A DNA stretch of 30,423 bases from the IMG/VR virus record IMGVR_UViG_3300030107_007041, positions 1 to 30,423 of that record. One strand, 5' to 3'. The translations under genes were made by a program, and so were the position numbers. Shown here piece by piece: positions 15,863 through 21,071 of the stretch. The notes under the pieces are model-generated. The model made no database searches, was not told the DNA's origin, and was given only the letters and a program-made list of their open reading frames with translations. The DNA comes from a virus. Each line of letters begins with the position of its first letter. Position 1 is the stretch's first letter.

Positions 15863-16177
15863 TTATGTGAGCTTAAGGGAGGAACCACTGATTGCTGTTT
15901 CTGCAACATTCTTATCAGGAACAACAAGACCATTACCCAAATTCTCATTATATTGATTCATGAGTTCAATCTGAGGTCGAACAGTAAACACAATAAACTT
16001 CTTGTCAATCTCGATTTCCTTGTAGTCTGCATACGCGAGCCAACTCATCATCCCAAGTTGTCCTGCTTGCATGGGAAGTAGTAGTGCTGGATTCTTAATC
16101 TTAACAGATGTTTCCGTCTCATCACACTTACAGATGAGTTCTTCTCCACTACTTAGCCTTACGATTTTTACTTCCAT
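15863..16177 (-). CDS. Sm/LSm-like small protein conserved in marine T4-like phages
   Basis: The product has 104 residues: MEVKIVRLSSGEELICKCDE, then TSVKIKNPALLLP, QLGMMSWLAYAD and FIVFTVRPQIELMNQYNE. The V-x-L-x-S-G-E-E-x-I start, a strand ending in a K-N-P-A turn and the late hydrophobic strand give the order of an Sm-like barrel, and proteins of this shape are frequent in marine T4-like phages (from memory). Sm proteins bind U-rich RNA; whether this one does is unknown, but its place in an RNA-rich segment is suggestive. Its start overlaps the end of the 46-residue gene upstream by 29 bases. Confidence 0.6.
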   Translation of the reverse strand: MEVKIVRLSSGEELICKCDETETSVKIKNPALLLPMQAGQLGMMSWLAYADYKEIEIDKKFIVFTVRPQIELMNQYNENLGNGLVVPDKNVAETAISGSSLKLT

Positions 16178-16289
16178 TCTTGCCCTTCACTTTCTTCTTT
16201 GCGAAAATCTTATCATAATTTTCTTGATATTGTTTGAAATTAGAAATTCTACTTTTATCACCCTTACCGGCAGAATGTTTTCCACCCAT
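16149..16289 (-). CDS. 46-residue basic protein, unknown
   Basis: ATG at 16289 and TAG at 16151-16149. The peptide begins MGGKHSAGKGDKSRISNFKQ and continues with YQENYDKIFAKKKVKGKN; it is strongly basic with an aromatic helix in the centre. A GGAGA Shine-Dalgarno stands 5 bases before the ATG, and the gene lies 2 bases after the upstream stop. It overlaps the LSm-like start by 29 bases in another frame, as is common in this compact genome. No family recognised. Together with the 38-residue basic protein it flanks the LSm-like gene. Confidence 0.65.
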   Translation of the reverse strand: MGGKHSAGKGDKSRISNFKQYQENYDKIFAKKKVKGKNGSKNRKAK

Positions 16290-16291
16290 AA

Positions 16292-16489
16292 TCATCTCCA
16301 AAATAAAACACAATTATACCATTTTTGGGGGATATCCTCTGGATTTTTCTCTGCACGAGATATTGATTGATTAACTTCGTGTTCGGTTAATAGTATATCA
16401 TGTTTTTTATCGCCATACAAGACTGTAGTGTAATAATAATGTCTTGCTTCTCTCTGGCTTTTTCTTAATTTATTAAAAATTAGTCCCAT
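16292..16489 (-). CDS. Small conserved-type phage protein, unknown
   Basis: The product has 65 residues: basic N-terminus (MGLIFNKLRKSQREARHYYY), then TTVLYGDKKHDILLTEHEVN and SRAEKNPEDIPQ. The strand, LTEHE turn and helix with a final K-N-P-E-D resemble short proteins seen in marine T4-like phages (from memory), with no known role. A TAGGAG Shine-Dalgarno lies 8 bases before the ATG. It heads the run of small genes that ends at tRNA-Arg, and follows the terminator hairpin of the beta-helix gene. Confidence 0.65.
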   Translation of the reverse strand: MGLIFNKLRKSQREARHYYYTTVLYGDKKHDILLTEHEVNQSISRAEKNPEDIPQKWYNCVLFWR

Positions 16490-16514
16490 GTTTATTCTCC
16501 TATCACATTATATA

Positions 16515-16538
16515 GACAACTCCCCGAAGGGAGTTGCC
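16515..16538 (-). terminator. UUCG-capped hairpin after the beta-helix gene
   Basis: The minus strand reads GGCAACTCCC-TTCG-GGGAGTTGTC, eight consecutive pairs capped by the very stable C(UUCG)G loop, beginning 26 bases after the beta-helix stop. No strong U-tract follows, so it may act as a 3' stabiliser rather than a full terminator. It also lies between consensus -35 and -10 hexamers (see findings). Confidence 0.55.
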
Positions 16539-16564
16539 AGTCATATATTAAATTGTCAATATAT

Positions 16565-18400
16565 CTATTCGGTCTGTGTATATAAAATTCCAGTAATTGG
16601 ACTGAACCAAGGATCGTTGGGCCCAAATGGATTTGGTTCAAAATCATCTCTTGTGTCAGAATCAAACTGTAACTCCTCTGGACCATAGAACTGCCATGGC
16701 AATCCAGCATCAGGAGCAAGGAACAGAGGAATATTTCTATCCCAGTCATTCCAGCAATCTTCGAATTTGACATTTCTGAATCTAGGACTCACACCATCAT
16801 GTCCGACAGTCCACGGACCTTCTGTGTTTTGTGTACCATCTTCATTCAGTTTATCATAAGACACTGTTGTGTGACCATTTCCTGTGGCTAAATCCTGTTT
16901 GCCGTGGAACATACAATTTTTAAACAGGTTGTTCTTACCAGGTCCACACCATCTAAAGATAACGGCAGGAATAGTACATCTTGGTAGATCAAGACCACCT
17001 GTGTTGGAGAGTTCCACATTTACCCATGCAACATTGTGTGCTTCACTTTGGCCAGGACATGCGTGTACGCCTTGCTGCTGACAACTGTGATTACCAAAAA
17101 CATCTCTAAAGATAATGTTTGTATGGATATAAGGAAACCCCCCATTAATTTGAATGTAATCTGTATGGCATCCTGTTGGGAAATCCTCATAGTTTTCATT
17201 GTGGTGTGTGATAAGAATATTGAGAGCCATTTGAATCCAGTGCATCTCAAGGACATCACATTGGATATAGTCCATGTGCATATTACGCATAAGAATACCT
17301 GCATGTCCTTCTGCAACGTATTTCTGGGTACAATCTGTCCAGTATTGAAGACCATGAATTCCAGAAAGTTTGTAATAGTTACCATTCCACCAGTCTTCTT
17401 CAAGACCACTAACAATAGAATTATCGTACCATCTTATTGCCCGTTGACTGACGCTTAGGAGACTTTCTTGTCCAGATTCGACATACACATTGTCAAGCCG
17501 TGTAAATATACTACCCATACCAATACCACCTTCACTCGATACAATCTTAGCGTCCTCACGAAGAACGCCAGGTGCAGGAGTGATCGTGACATATCTGTCT
17601 GTGGTTTGGAATGCACAAGTTGACCAATGTTGTCCACAATAAGCAGACCGGTCGAATACATGTTCGCCTTCCATCAAGTAAATAACCGTACCACCAACTT
17701 CTAAATTTGCGCCCTCGCCATTGTGTCGCACCGCACGAAGTATATTCTTATATGGATTCTCTAGTGTACCATCACCAGTTTCATCTGATCCATTTGGTGA
17801 AACATATCGTTCCACTACAGGCCATTGACCATAATTATTCGAAAATAGATTCACACCACTGTATTGTGGTCTATCGAGGTAGCTATTTGCCGCGGCAATT
17901 TCTGTAACATCTTGATCTAAAACAACACTTGGTCCATCAATGGGGAAGACCTCTGCTGTCACTGTAGTCTTTACATCTGGATATAGCCTAGTTTCGAGTC
18001 CAAACCAATACTCGTCTTCACCAGTGCGTTCATTGAAGGTTTGGTCGCGAACAACCACAATCTCATCTGCAATTGGTGTGGTCGTCCCCCAATATGCAAG
18101 CAATCGTGCAAGCGTTTTTCCTCCATCAGAATGCCAATTCTGGAAAAGGATGGAGATATCTTCTCCATCTACTGTACCATCCTTGTTAAAATCACCTTCG
18201 AATCCTTCTCGGTGTATTGTGTACTCGACACGATCCACACCCTCTAGGTGATATGCAACAACCCCCATGTCAAAAACACCCACAACATCTTGTTGTGGGA
18301 CAACATCAAAGTACGCGATTGGGGGTTCCTCGTGGGGGGTATACTGTCCTAAATCACCACCCTGACATAACAAAGTCAAGCCAATAAGTGAATGAAGCAT
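16565..18400 (-). CDS. Secreted dockerin-like/right-handed beta-helix protein
   Basis: The product has 611 residues from the ATG at 18400, chosen because AAGGAG stands 6 bases upstream; an in-frame ATG at 18451 has no such signal. Residues 1-15 (MLHSLIGLTLLCQGG) look like a short signal or lipoprotein signal. Residues 69-87 (GDFNKDGTVDGEDISILFQ) fit a dockerin-type Ca-binding loop, with Asp/Asn at alternating positions, of the style abundant in Planctomycetes. From residue 199 (YVSPNGSDETGDGT, NPYKNILRAV, GGTVIYLMEGEH) it matches the opening of secreted parallel beta-helix proteins related to pectate lyases. A polysaccharide-binding or degrading role is inferred; no catalytic residues were identified. 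It may be a host-derived gene or a spike. Confidence 0.65.
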   Translation of the reverse strand: MLHSLIGLTLLCQGGDLGQYTPHEEPPIAYFDVVPQQDVVGVFDMGVVAYHLEGVDRVEYTIHREGFEGDFNKDGTVDGEDISILFQNWHSDGGKTLARLLAYWGTTTPIADEIVVVRDQTFNERTGEDEYWFGLETRLYPDVKTTVTAEVFPIDGPSVVLDQDVTEIAAANSYLDRPQYSGVNLFSNNYGQWPVVERYVSPNGSDETGDGTLENPYKNILRAVRHNGEGANLEVGGTVIYLMEGEHVFDRSAYCGQHWSTCAFQTTDRYVTITPAPGVLREDAKIVSSEGGIGMGSIFTRLDNVYVESGQESLLSVSQRAIRWYDNSIVSGLEEDWWNGNYYKLSGIHGLQYWTDCTQKYVAEGHAGILMRNMHMDYIQCDVLEMHWIQMALNILITHHNENYEDFPTGCHTDYIQINGGFPYIHTNIIFRDVFGNHSCQQQGVHACPGQSEAHNVAWVNVELSNTGGLDLPRCTIPAVIFRWCGPGKNNLFKNCMFHGKQDLATGNGHTTVSYDKLNEDGTQNTEGPWTVGHDGVSPRFRNVKFEDCWNDWDRNIPLFLAPDAGLPWQFYGPEELQFDSDTRDDFEPNPFGPNDPWFSPITGILYTQTE

Positions 18401-18415
18401 TATGTTCTCCTTAAT

Positions 18416-18462
18416 AAAAAAATGCTCAATCTTACGATTCGCATCGCTCATAGCAGGAACAT
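18416..18462 (-). promoter_or_regulatory. Leader of the beta-helix gene with a terminator-like hairpin
   Basis: Upstream of AAGGAG, the minus strand has ATGTTCCTGCT (18462-18452), then a weak hairpin built on AATC-GTAA-GATT with outer TGC/GCA (18443-18423), then seven T residues (18422-18416). This is attenuator-like. The first element is fully complementary to a segment of the neighbouring ncRNA. A TATAAT (18466-18461) partly overlaps it, so the site may instead be promoter DNA. Confidence 0.4.
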
Positions 18463-18525
18463 TATAAATTCATCTTGAATTGTTACTCTATGTATATAAT
18501 GTTTTTGTTAATATAGGTAAAATAA

Positions 18526-18807
18526 AATAAAAAAGAAGAGCCGGTATTTCTACCGGCTCTCCTTCGTTCAATGGGACTCTGGATTGTCGTAATTACCAGA
18601 ACCTTTCGGGTGACTGTACGAGTGTTAGTGTAACCCTACTCAGATGTTCCTGCTCATCCCGCTAAGGATCATCCCGCAAGCATTTCTGCATCGCTAAGGA
18701 CAGGTCGCTAAACCATTCAGGAACTGCACTATGCCCAATCAAAGCATTGTTATGCGAGTCCCAGAAAAGAGATGATCCGTCTCTTTTCCTTTTTATTCAC
18801 TTGTCAT
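18526..18807 (-). ncRNA. Structured non-coding RNA, about 280 nt, with its own promoter and terminator
   Basis: A consensus sigma-70 promoter (18841-18814) and a strong intrinsic terminator (18560-18529) bound a segment with no reading frame over about ten codons on the minus strand. Pairings seen: a 5' hairpin AAAAGAGA/TCTCTTTT; a long-range closing stem TGGGACTC/GAGTCCCA (18763-18756 with 18079 replaced by 18579-18572, i.e. 8 bp); an inner stem GTTCCTG/CAGGAAC (18724-18718 with 18652-18646); a small GCA-GAAA-TGC hairpin; and GCAT-AACA-ATGC. The motif TTAGCG occurs three times (18711, 18697, 18665). I do not recognise it as tmRNA, RNase P, 6S or SRP RNA. Confidence 0.65.
18529..18560 (-). 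terminator. Strong intrinsic terminator of the ncRNA
   Basis: Minus strand: AGAGCCGGTA-GAAA-TACCGGCTCT, a perfect 10-bp stem with a GNRA tetraloop, followed by TCTTTTTT and further T-rich sequence. Confidence 0.88.
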
Positions 18808-18813
18808 ACGAGT

Positions 18814-18841
18814 ATTATACTCGATCTTTTGGGGATGTCAA
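18814..18841 (-). promoter_or_regulatory. Consensus sigma-70 promoter for the ncRNA
   Basis: Exact TTGACA (18841-18836), 16-bp spacer, exact TATAAT (18819-18814), with an expected start near 18807. It begins 5 bases after the stop of the zinc-ribbon gene. Confidence 0.8.
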
Positions 18842-18845
18842 CCCC

Positions 18846-19013
18846 CTAATGGTAATTTTCTGGATTTATCATCTCGTCCATGTGGTCAGCACCATGTGCC
18901 TCATTATAGGCACAGCTACGACACATAACTTCTACCCACTGAGTATTATGCAATGGGGCGTCCGCTTCAGGTCCACAAAGAACACAAAATTCGTAAACTT
19001 CTTTTGTACTCAT
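18846..19013 (-). CDS. Small zinc-ribbon protein, unknown
   Basis: The product has 55 residues from the ATG at 19013, chosen because TAAGGA lies 6-7 bases upstream; the frame extends further but through a terminator hairpin. Cys10-x2-Cys13 and Cys31-x2-Cys34 form a two-knuckle zinc site, and His22 and several later His are present. The rest is acidic. Function is unknown; such mini-ribbons often act as adaptors to nucleic acid or polymerase. It lies between two candidate small RNAs, and read-through of the upstream terminator may control it. Confidence 0.65.
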   Translation of the reverse strand: MSTKEVYEFCVLCGPEADAPLHNTQWVEVMCRSCAYNEAHGADHMDEMINPENYH

Positions 19014-19025
19014 GTTAGTCCTTAG

Positions 19026-19126
19026 AAAAAAAAAGACCGCGCGGGCTGGGCAGACGCTTCCCAGATATTGACACCGCACGGTCTTCGAAATCTTGACAAG
19101 GATTTAACCCCTTGCCAAGTTGCACT
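19026..19126 (-). ncRNA. Candidate ~100-nt small RNA or terminator complex
   Basis: Downstream of a TATAAATA box the minus strand folds into a 10-bp hairpin (CTTGGCAAGG/CCTTGTCAAG, 19119-19092, one G-U pair). Next is a 12-bp stem (AAGACCGTGCGG/CCGCGCGGTCTT, 19085-19033, one G-U pair) with an inner CTGGG/CCCAG hairpin, and then T9. The second is a good intrinsic terminator. It could be the 3' end of the HTH transcript, or a free small RNA made from the late promoter. Confidence 0.5.
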
Positions 19127-19132
19127 ACTCTT

Positions 19133-19140
19133 TATTTATA
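19133..19140 (-). promoter_or_regulatory. T4-type late promoter box (TATAAATA)
   Basis: Exact TATAAATA on the minus strand directly after the HTH gene's stop and upstream of the hairpin pair and the zinc-ribbon gene. Chance occurrence in AT-rich DNA cannot be ruled out. Confidence 0.45.
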
Positions 19141-19143
19141 AAA

Positions 19144-19413
19144 TTAAAGAGCGTAACGAACACCCATGGGATCGAACCCGTAGGTACGCTCACCGGGGTG
19201 AGTGTCCTCCATGTAGTAACGAGTCTTTCCAGTCGGAGTTTCCTCCGTGGTGATCTCCCAGTTACCGTAAGCCTCGACCATATCGCGAATGTCGCTGATG
19301 GTCGCACGGAGGTTCCCAACACCAAAACGGCTGCGAGCTTCCGCTTCGGTGAGACCCTTGCCAGTTGCAAGGTAGTTGATGACACGACGCTTCTTAGTCA
19401 TAGTGTTGGGCAT
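19144..19413 (-). CDS. Small helix-turn-helix DNA-binding protein
   Basis: The product has 89 residues from the ATG at 19413 (AAGGAG 8 bases upstream). Residues about 10-45 (RRVINYLATGKGLTEAEARS, RFGVGNLRATISDIR) form a winged-helix-like unit: helix, L-T-x-x-E-A turn, RFG-V-x-N-x-x-A-T-I-x-D-I-R recognition helix. The C-terminal GKTRYYME could be the wing. Proteins of this look are common in marine T4-like phages (from memory). It has its own consensus promoter and an 80-nt leader that can hide the Shine-Dalgarno, so it is tightly regulated and may be an early regulator. Confidence 0.65.
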   Translation of the reverse strand: MPNTMTKKRRVINYLATGKGLTEAEARSRFGVGNLRATISDIRDMVEAYGNWEITTEETPTGKTRYYMEDTHPGERTYGFDPMGVRYAL

Positions 19414-19418
19414 TGCCA

Positions 19419-19494
19419 ACTCTCCTTCAAGTGATGCGTAAAGTACATTATCGGGAGAGTCCGTCGCATCTAACCAGACATCCGATTTGCTTAT
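19419..19494 (-). promoter_or_regulatory. Leader that can sequester the HTH gene's Shine-Dalgarno
   Basis: ACTCTCC (19460-19454) is perfectly complementary to GGAGAGT (19425-19419), which contains the Shine-Dalgarno of the HTH gene. The 28-base loop can fold further (ATGTA/TAC-CAT). Opening of the 7-bp stem by a ligand, protein or temperature would switch translation on. Confidence 0.5.
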
Positions 19495-19500
19495 GTGCTA

Positions 19501-19528
19501 ATTATACATTATATTCTGATGTTGTCAA
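19501..19528 (-). promoter_or_regulatory. Consensus sigma-70 promoter for the HTH gene
   Basis: Exact TTGACA (19528-19523), 16-bp spacer, exact TATAAT (19506-19501). The expected start near 19494 gives an 80-nt leader. Confidence 0.8.
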
Positions 19529-19554
19529 TACCTTTTCAGAATATTTTTTGGGAA

Positions 19555-19626
19555 CTGGAGAGGTGAGATTCGAACTCACGACCAGTCGGTTAACAGCCGA
19601 CGGCTCTACCACTGAGCTACTCTCCA
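19555..19626 (-). tRNA. tRNA-Asn (anticodon GUU)
   Basis: TGGAGAG pairs with CTCTCCA (U1-A72, discriminator G73, as in bacterial tRNA-Asn). Anticodon arm GTCGG-CTGTTAA-CCGAC, T arm GTGAG-TTCGAAT-CTCAC. CCA is not encoded. Confidence 0.94.
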
Positions 19627-19631
19627 TACGA

Positions 19632-19913
19632 TCAACGGCGACTACGGAACTTATCGGATGATTCCCACATAGTCTCATCATCGTCCAACAGATCTCGCTG
19701 TGCCTTTATTCCGATAATTATCATTACAGAAAATGCAAGAATCATTCCTAGCCAAACAGACACAGCACCATACACCATGAGAGCACCAAACATCATGTTC
19801 ATGCCGGTCATGATAACAAGAGCCGTTATGGCATATTGTTGCTGACTCGCACACTTCTTCTCTGCATCACTCATGGGCTTGTATCCGCCCCAATCAATCT
19901 TTCTGTTTGTCAT
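19632..19913 (-). CDS. Small membrane protein with two transmembrane segments
   Basis: The product has 93 residues from the ATG at 19913, chosen because AAGGA stands 8 bases upstream; the longer frame runs through the preceding gene. After a polar N-terminus (MTNRKIDWGGYKPMSDAEKK), residues about 26-70 hold two hydrophobic spans (YAITALVIMTGMNMMFGALM and SVWLGMILAFSVMIIIG), followed by an acidic then Arg-rich tail (DDDETMWESSDKFRSRR). Function unknown; lysis or superinfection roles are possible for such proteins but nothing specific is visible. It overlaps the upstream gene by 20 bases and ends 5 bases before tRNA-Asn. Confidence 0.7.
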   Translation of the reverse strand: MTNRKIDWGGYKPMSDAEKKCASQQQYAITALVIMTGMNMMFGALMVYGAVSVWLGMILAFSVMIIIGIKAQRDLLDDDETMWESSDKFRSRR

Positions 19914-20127
19914 CAATCCATTCCTTCTGTATTTTTCGCAGTTCTTCCCATACAGCAATTTCATCTTTCCGCACCTGTATATGGTGCGATATGAGATCTG
20001 TAAGTTCATCTGATGCTAGATCAAGACAACGAGGCGTTACTCCATTGGTATCGTTACAGAACACCTTCTGTGTTCCGTCTGTGTGTCGGATTTTCATCCA
20101 TGGTTTTTCGTTCAGTGTGTTATTCAT
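19894..20127 (-). CDS. Small protein of unknown function starting at the tRNA-Lys end
   Basis: The product has 77 residues from the ATG at 20127: MNNTLNEKPWMKIRHTDGTQ, then a charged C-terminal helix (HHIQVRKDEIAVWEELRKIQ). No family recognised. The ATG is two bases beyond the tRNA-Lys discriminator base, so the only Shine-Dalgarno-like sequence (CCGGGGGT) lies in the tRNA acceptor strand. The longer frame extending into the tRNA is not plausible. It overlaps the membrane protein gene downstream by 20 bases, suggesting coupling. Confidence 0.6.
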   Translation of the reverse strand: MNNTLNEKPWMKIRHTDGTQKVFCNDTNGVTPRCLDLASDELTDLISHHIQVRKDEIAVWEELRKIQKEWIDDKQKD

Positions 20128-20129
20128 AA

Positions 20130-20202
20130 TACCCCCGGTTGGACTCGAACCAACGACCAATCGGTTAAAAGCCGATTGCTCTACCAACTGAGCTACGGAG
20201 GC
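20130..20202 (-). tRNA. tRNA-Lys (anticodon UUU)
   Basis: GCCTCCG pairs with CGGGGGT (G1-U72 and U4-G69 wobbles), D arm TAGCTCAGTTGGTAGAGC, anticodon arm ATCGG-CTTTTAA-CCGAT, T arm GTTGG-TTCGAGT-CCAAC, discriminator A. CCA is not encoded. Confidence 0.93.
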
Positions 20203-20214
20203 GGGTGTTTAAAC

Positions 20215-20712
20215 TCAAACTGCTTCGTTGAACCACTCTGGGATAAGGCTCGGTTCCTTCCACGTTGCGATTCGGGCTTTTTCTCCAATGTAGTAGTTTC
20301 GATATGCTTGGACCGCATCACCCTCTACCCTATACTCATCAGGCATTGCCTGCGCGAAAGGTGTGAGAGTTTCATGATCAAACATAATACTGACTTCCTT
20401 TTCGTAAAACCACCGTGTGCCCATACTGCACCAACGGATTACATCCTCGGTCGCGTGAGTCTTTCCGTACCGACGAGTATATTCCCTACAGAGTTCCATA
20501 GCATGACACCACAACCAAAAATAGTTTGCCTGTGACTCGCGCACCCACTTTGTACATGGGTGATTGTAGAAGGCCCTTTTGTATGGTGCTCTCCCATCTG
20601 GCCAGATACTACAGAGCATCTGACCGCTCTCCAGAATCATCTTGACCACATGTTTGTCACACTGCATACGTGCAGCTTCTTCTGGGGACTCGTCAAGTAC
20701 AAAAATGTTCAT
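20215..20712 (-). CDS. Conserved phage protein of the CDKHVVKM type, unknown function
   Basis: The product has 165 residues from the ATG at 20712 (GGAGAT 4-5 bases upstream; the longer frame enters tRNA-Ile). It begins MNIFVLDESPEEAARMQCDK, then HVVKMILESGQMLC, and continues with SQANYFWLWCHAMELCREYT and RRYGKTH. This arrangement recurs in marine phages and some bacteria as a conserved protein (from memory). A distant relation to T4 endonuclease V-type pyrimidine dimer glycosylases has crossed my mind because of the helix pattern and a late ARIATWK segment, but I cannot show it. Conserved Cys, His, Trp and Arg suggest an enzyme. It lies between tRNA-Ile and tRNA-Lys. Confidence 0.65.
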   Translation of the reverse strand: MNIFVLDESPEEAARMQCDKHVVKMILESGQMLCSIWPDGRAPYKRAFYNHPCTKWVRESQANYFWLWCHAMELCREYTRRYGKTHATEDVIRWCSMGTRWFYEKEVSIMFDHETLTPFAQAMPDEYRVEGDAVQAYRNYYIGEKARIATWKEPSLIPEWFNEAV

Positions 20713-20723
20713 AATATCTCCAA

Positions 20724-20796
20724 TGAGCCGGGTGGGGCTCGAACCCACGAGGACACCGTTATAAGCGGTGCTGCTAATGCCATCCGCTTCCGGCCC
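20724..20796 (-). tRNA. tRNA-Ile (anticodon UAU)
   Basis: GGGCCGG pairs with CCGGCTC (G2-U71 wobble), anticodon arm CACCG-CTTATAA-CGGTG (anticodon TAT, codon AUA), T arm GTGGG-TTCGAGC-CCCAC, discriminator A. The D arm is weak (only two clear pairs). CCA is not encoded. Confidence 0.85.
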
Positions 20797-20804
20797 GTTT
20801 ACCT

Positions 20805-20833
20805 ATTATAAGGTGTCAGTCCGAAAACGTCAA
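20805..20833 (-). promoter_or_regulatory. Sigma-70-like promoter upstream of tRNA-Ile
   Basis: TTGACG (20833-20828), 17-bp spacer, TATAAT (20810-20805), with an expected start just before the tRNA 5' end. It overlaps the 3' end of the upstream gene. Confidence 0.72.
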
Positions 20834-21067
20834 GCGAGATTTCTTATTTGTTACGTGACCGCTCTCTGTCTTGTTAAGGTAGTTGGACTTCTGACGATCT
20901 TCGTCATGTCCGAGTCGATAGTTCACTTGATCAACGTCACCCATGAGAGACTTAATCTTTACCTGTGCGTCTGAATCAGCAAAGTGCCAATGCATAAGTT
21001 TTTCTACTTGCTCAATCGCATCATCTTCGTTGGGACCGAGTGGAATGTCAATATGGAGTCTATACAC
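20816..21067 (-). CDS. Conserved marine-phage hypothetical protein
   Basis: The product has 83 residues: MYRLHIDIPLGPNEDDAIEQ, then the C-terminal YRLGHDEDRQKSNYLNKTES and HVTNKKSRL. The opening strand Y-x-L-H-I-D-I-P-L-G and the D-E-D-R-Q-x-S-N-Y block recur in marine T4-like phage proteins (from memory) with no assigned role. It looks like a small alpha/beta fold with a basic tail. It is 4 bases downstream of the next gene in the minus-strand run, so they form one transcript; its last codons overlap the tRNA-Ile promoter. Confidence 0.68.
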   Translation of the reverse strand: MYRLHIDIPLGPNEDDAIEQVEKLMHWHFADSDAQVKIKSLMGDVDQVNYRLGHDEDRQKSNYLNKTESGHVTNKKSRLTFSD

Positions 21068-21071
21068 GAAT

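Noticed and set aside
16492-16773. 93-codon frame on the minus strand overlapping the end of the beta-helix gene
   Set aside because: It runs in another frame of the same strand through the beta-helix coding sequence and the hairpin, lacks a ribosome site, and its composition is not protein-like. The beta-helix frame is clearly the real one.
18401-18451. 17-codon N-terminal extension of the beta-helix protein (ATG at 18451)
   Set aside because: No Shine-Dalgarno before it, and it would place a charged stretch ahead of the signal sequence. AAGGAG directly precedes the ATG at 18400.
18560-18810. The ncRNA as tmRNA, RNase P RNA, 6S or SRP RNA
   Set aside because: No tRNA-like ends with T arm, no RNase P conserved core, no long near-continuous duplex with a central bubble, and no SRP tetraloop domain could be found.
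18747-19025. 92-codon plus-strand frame over the ncRNA promoter
   Set aside because: It crosses the consensus promoter, the antisense of the zinc-ribbon gene and a terminator arm; no start signal and cysteine/histidine-rich random composition.
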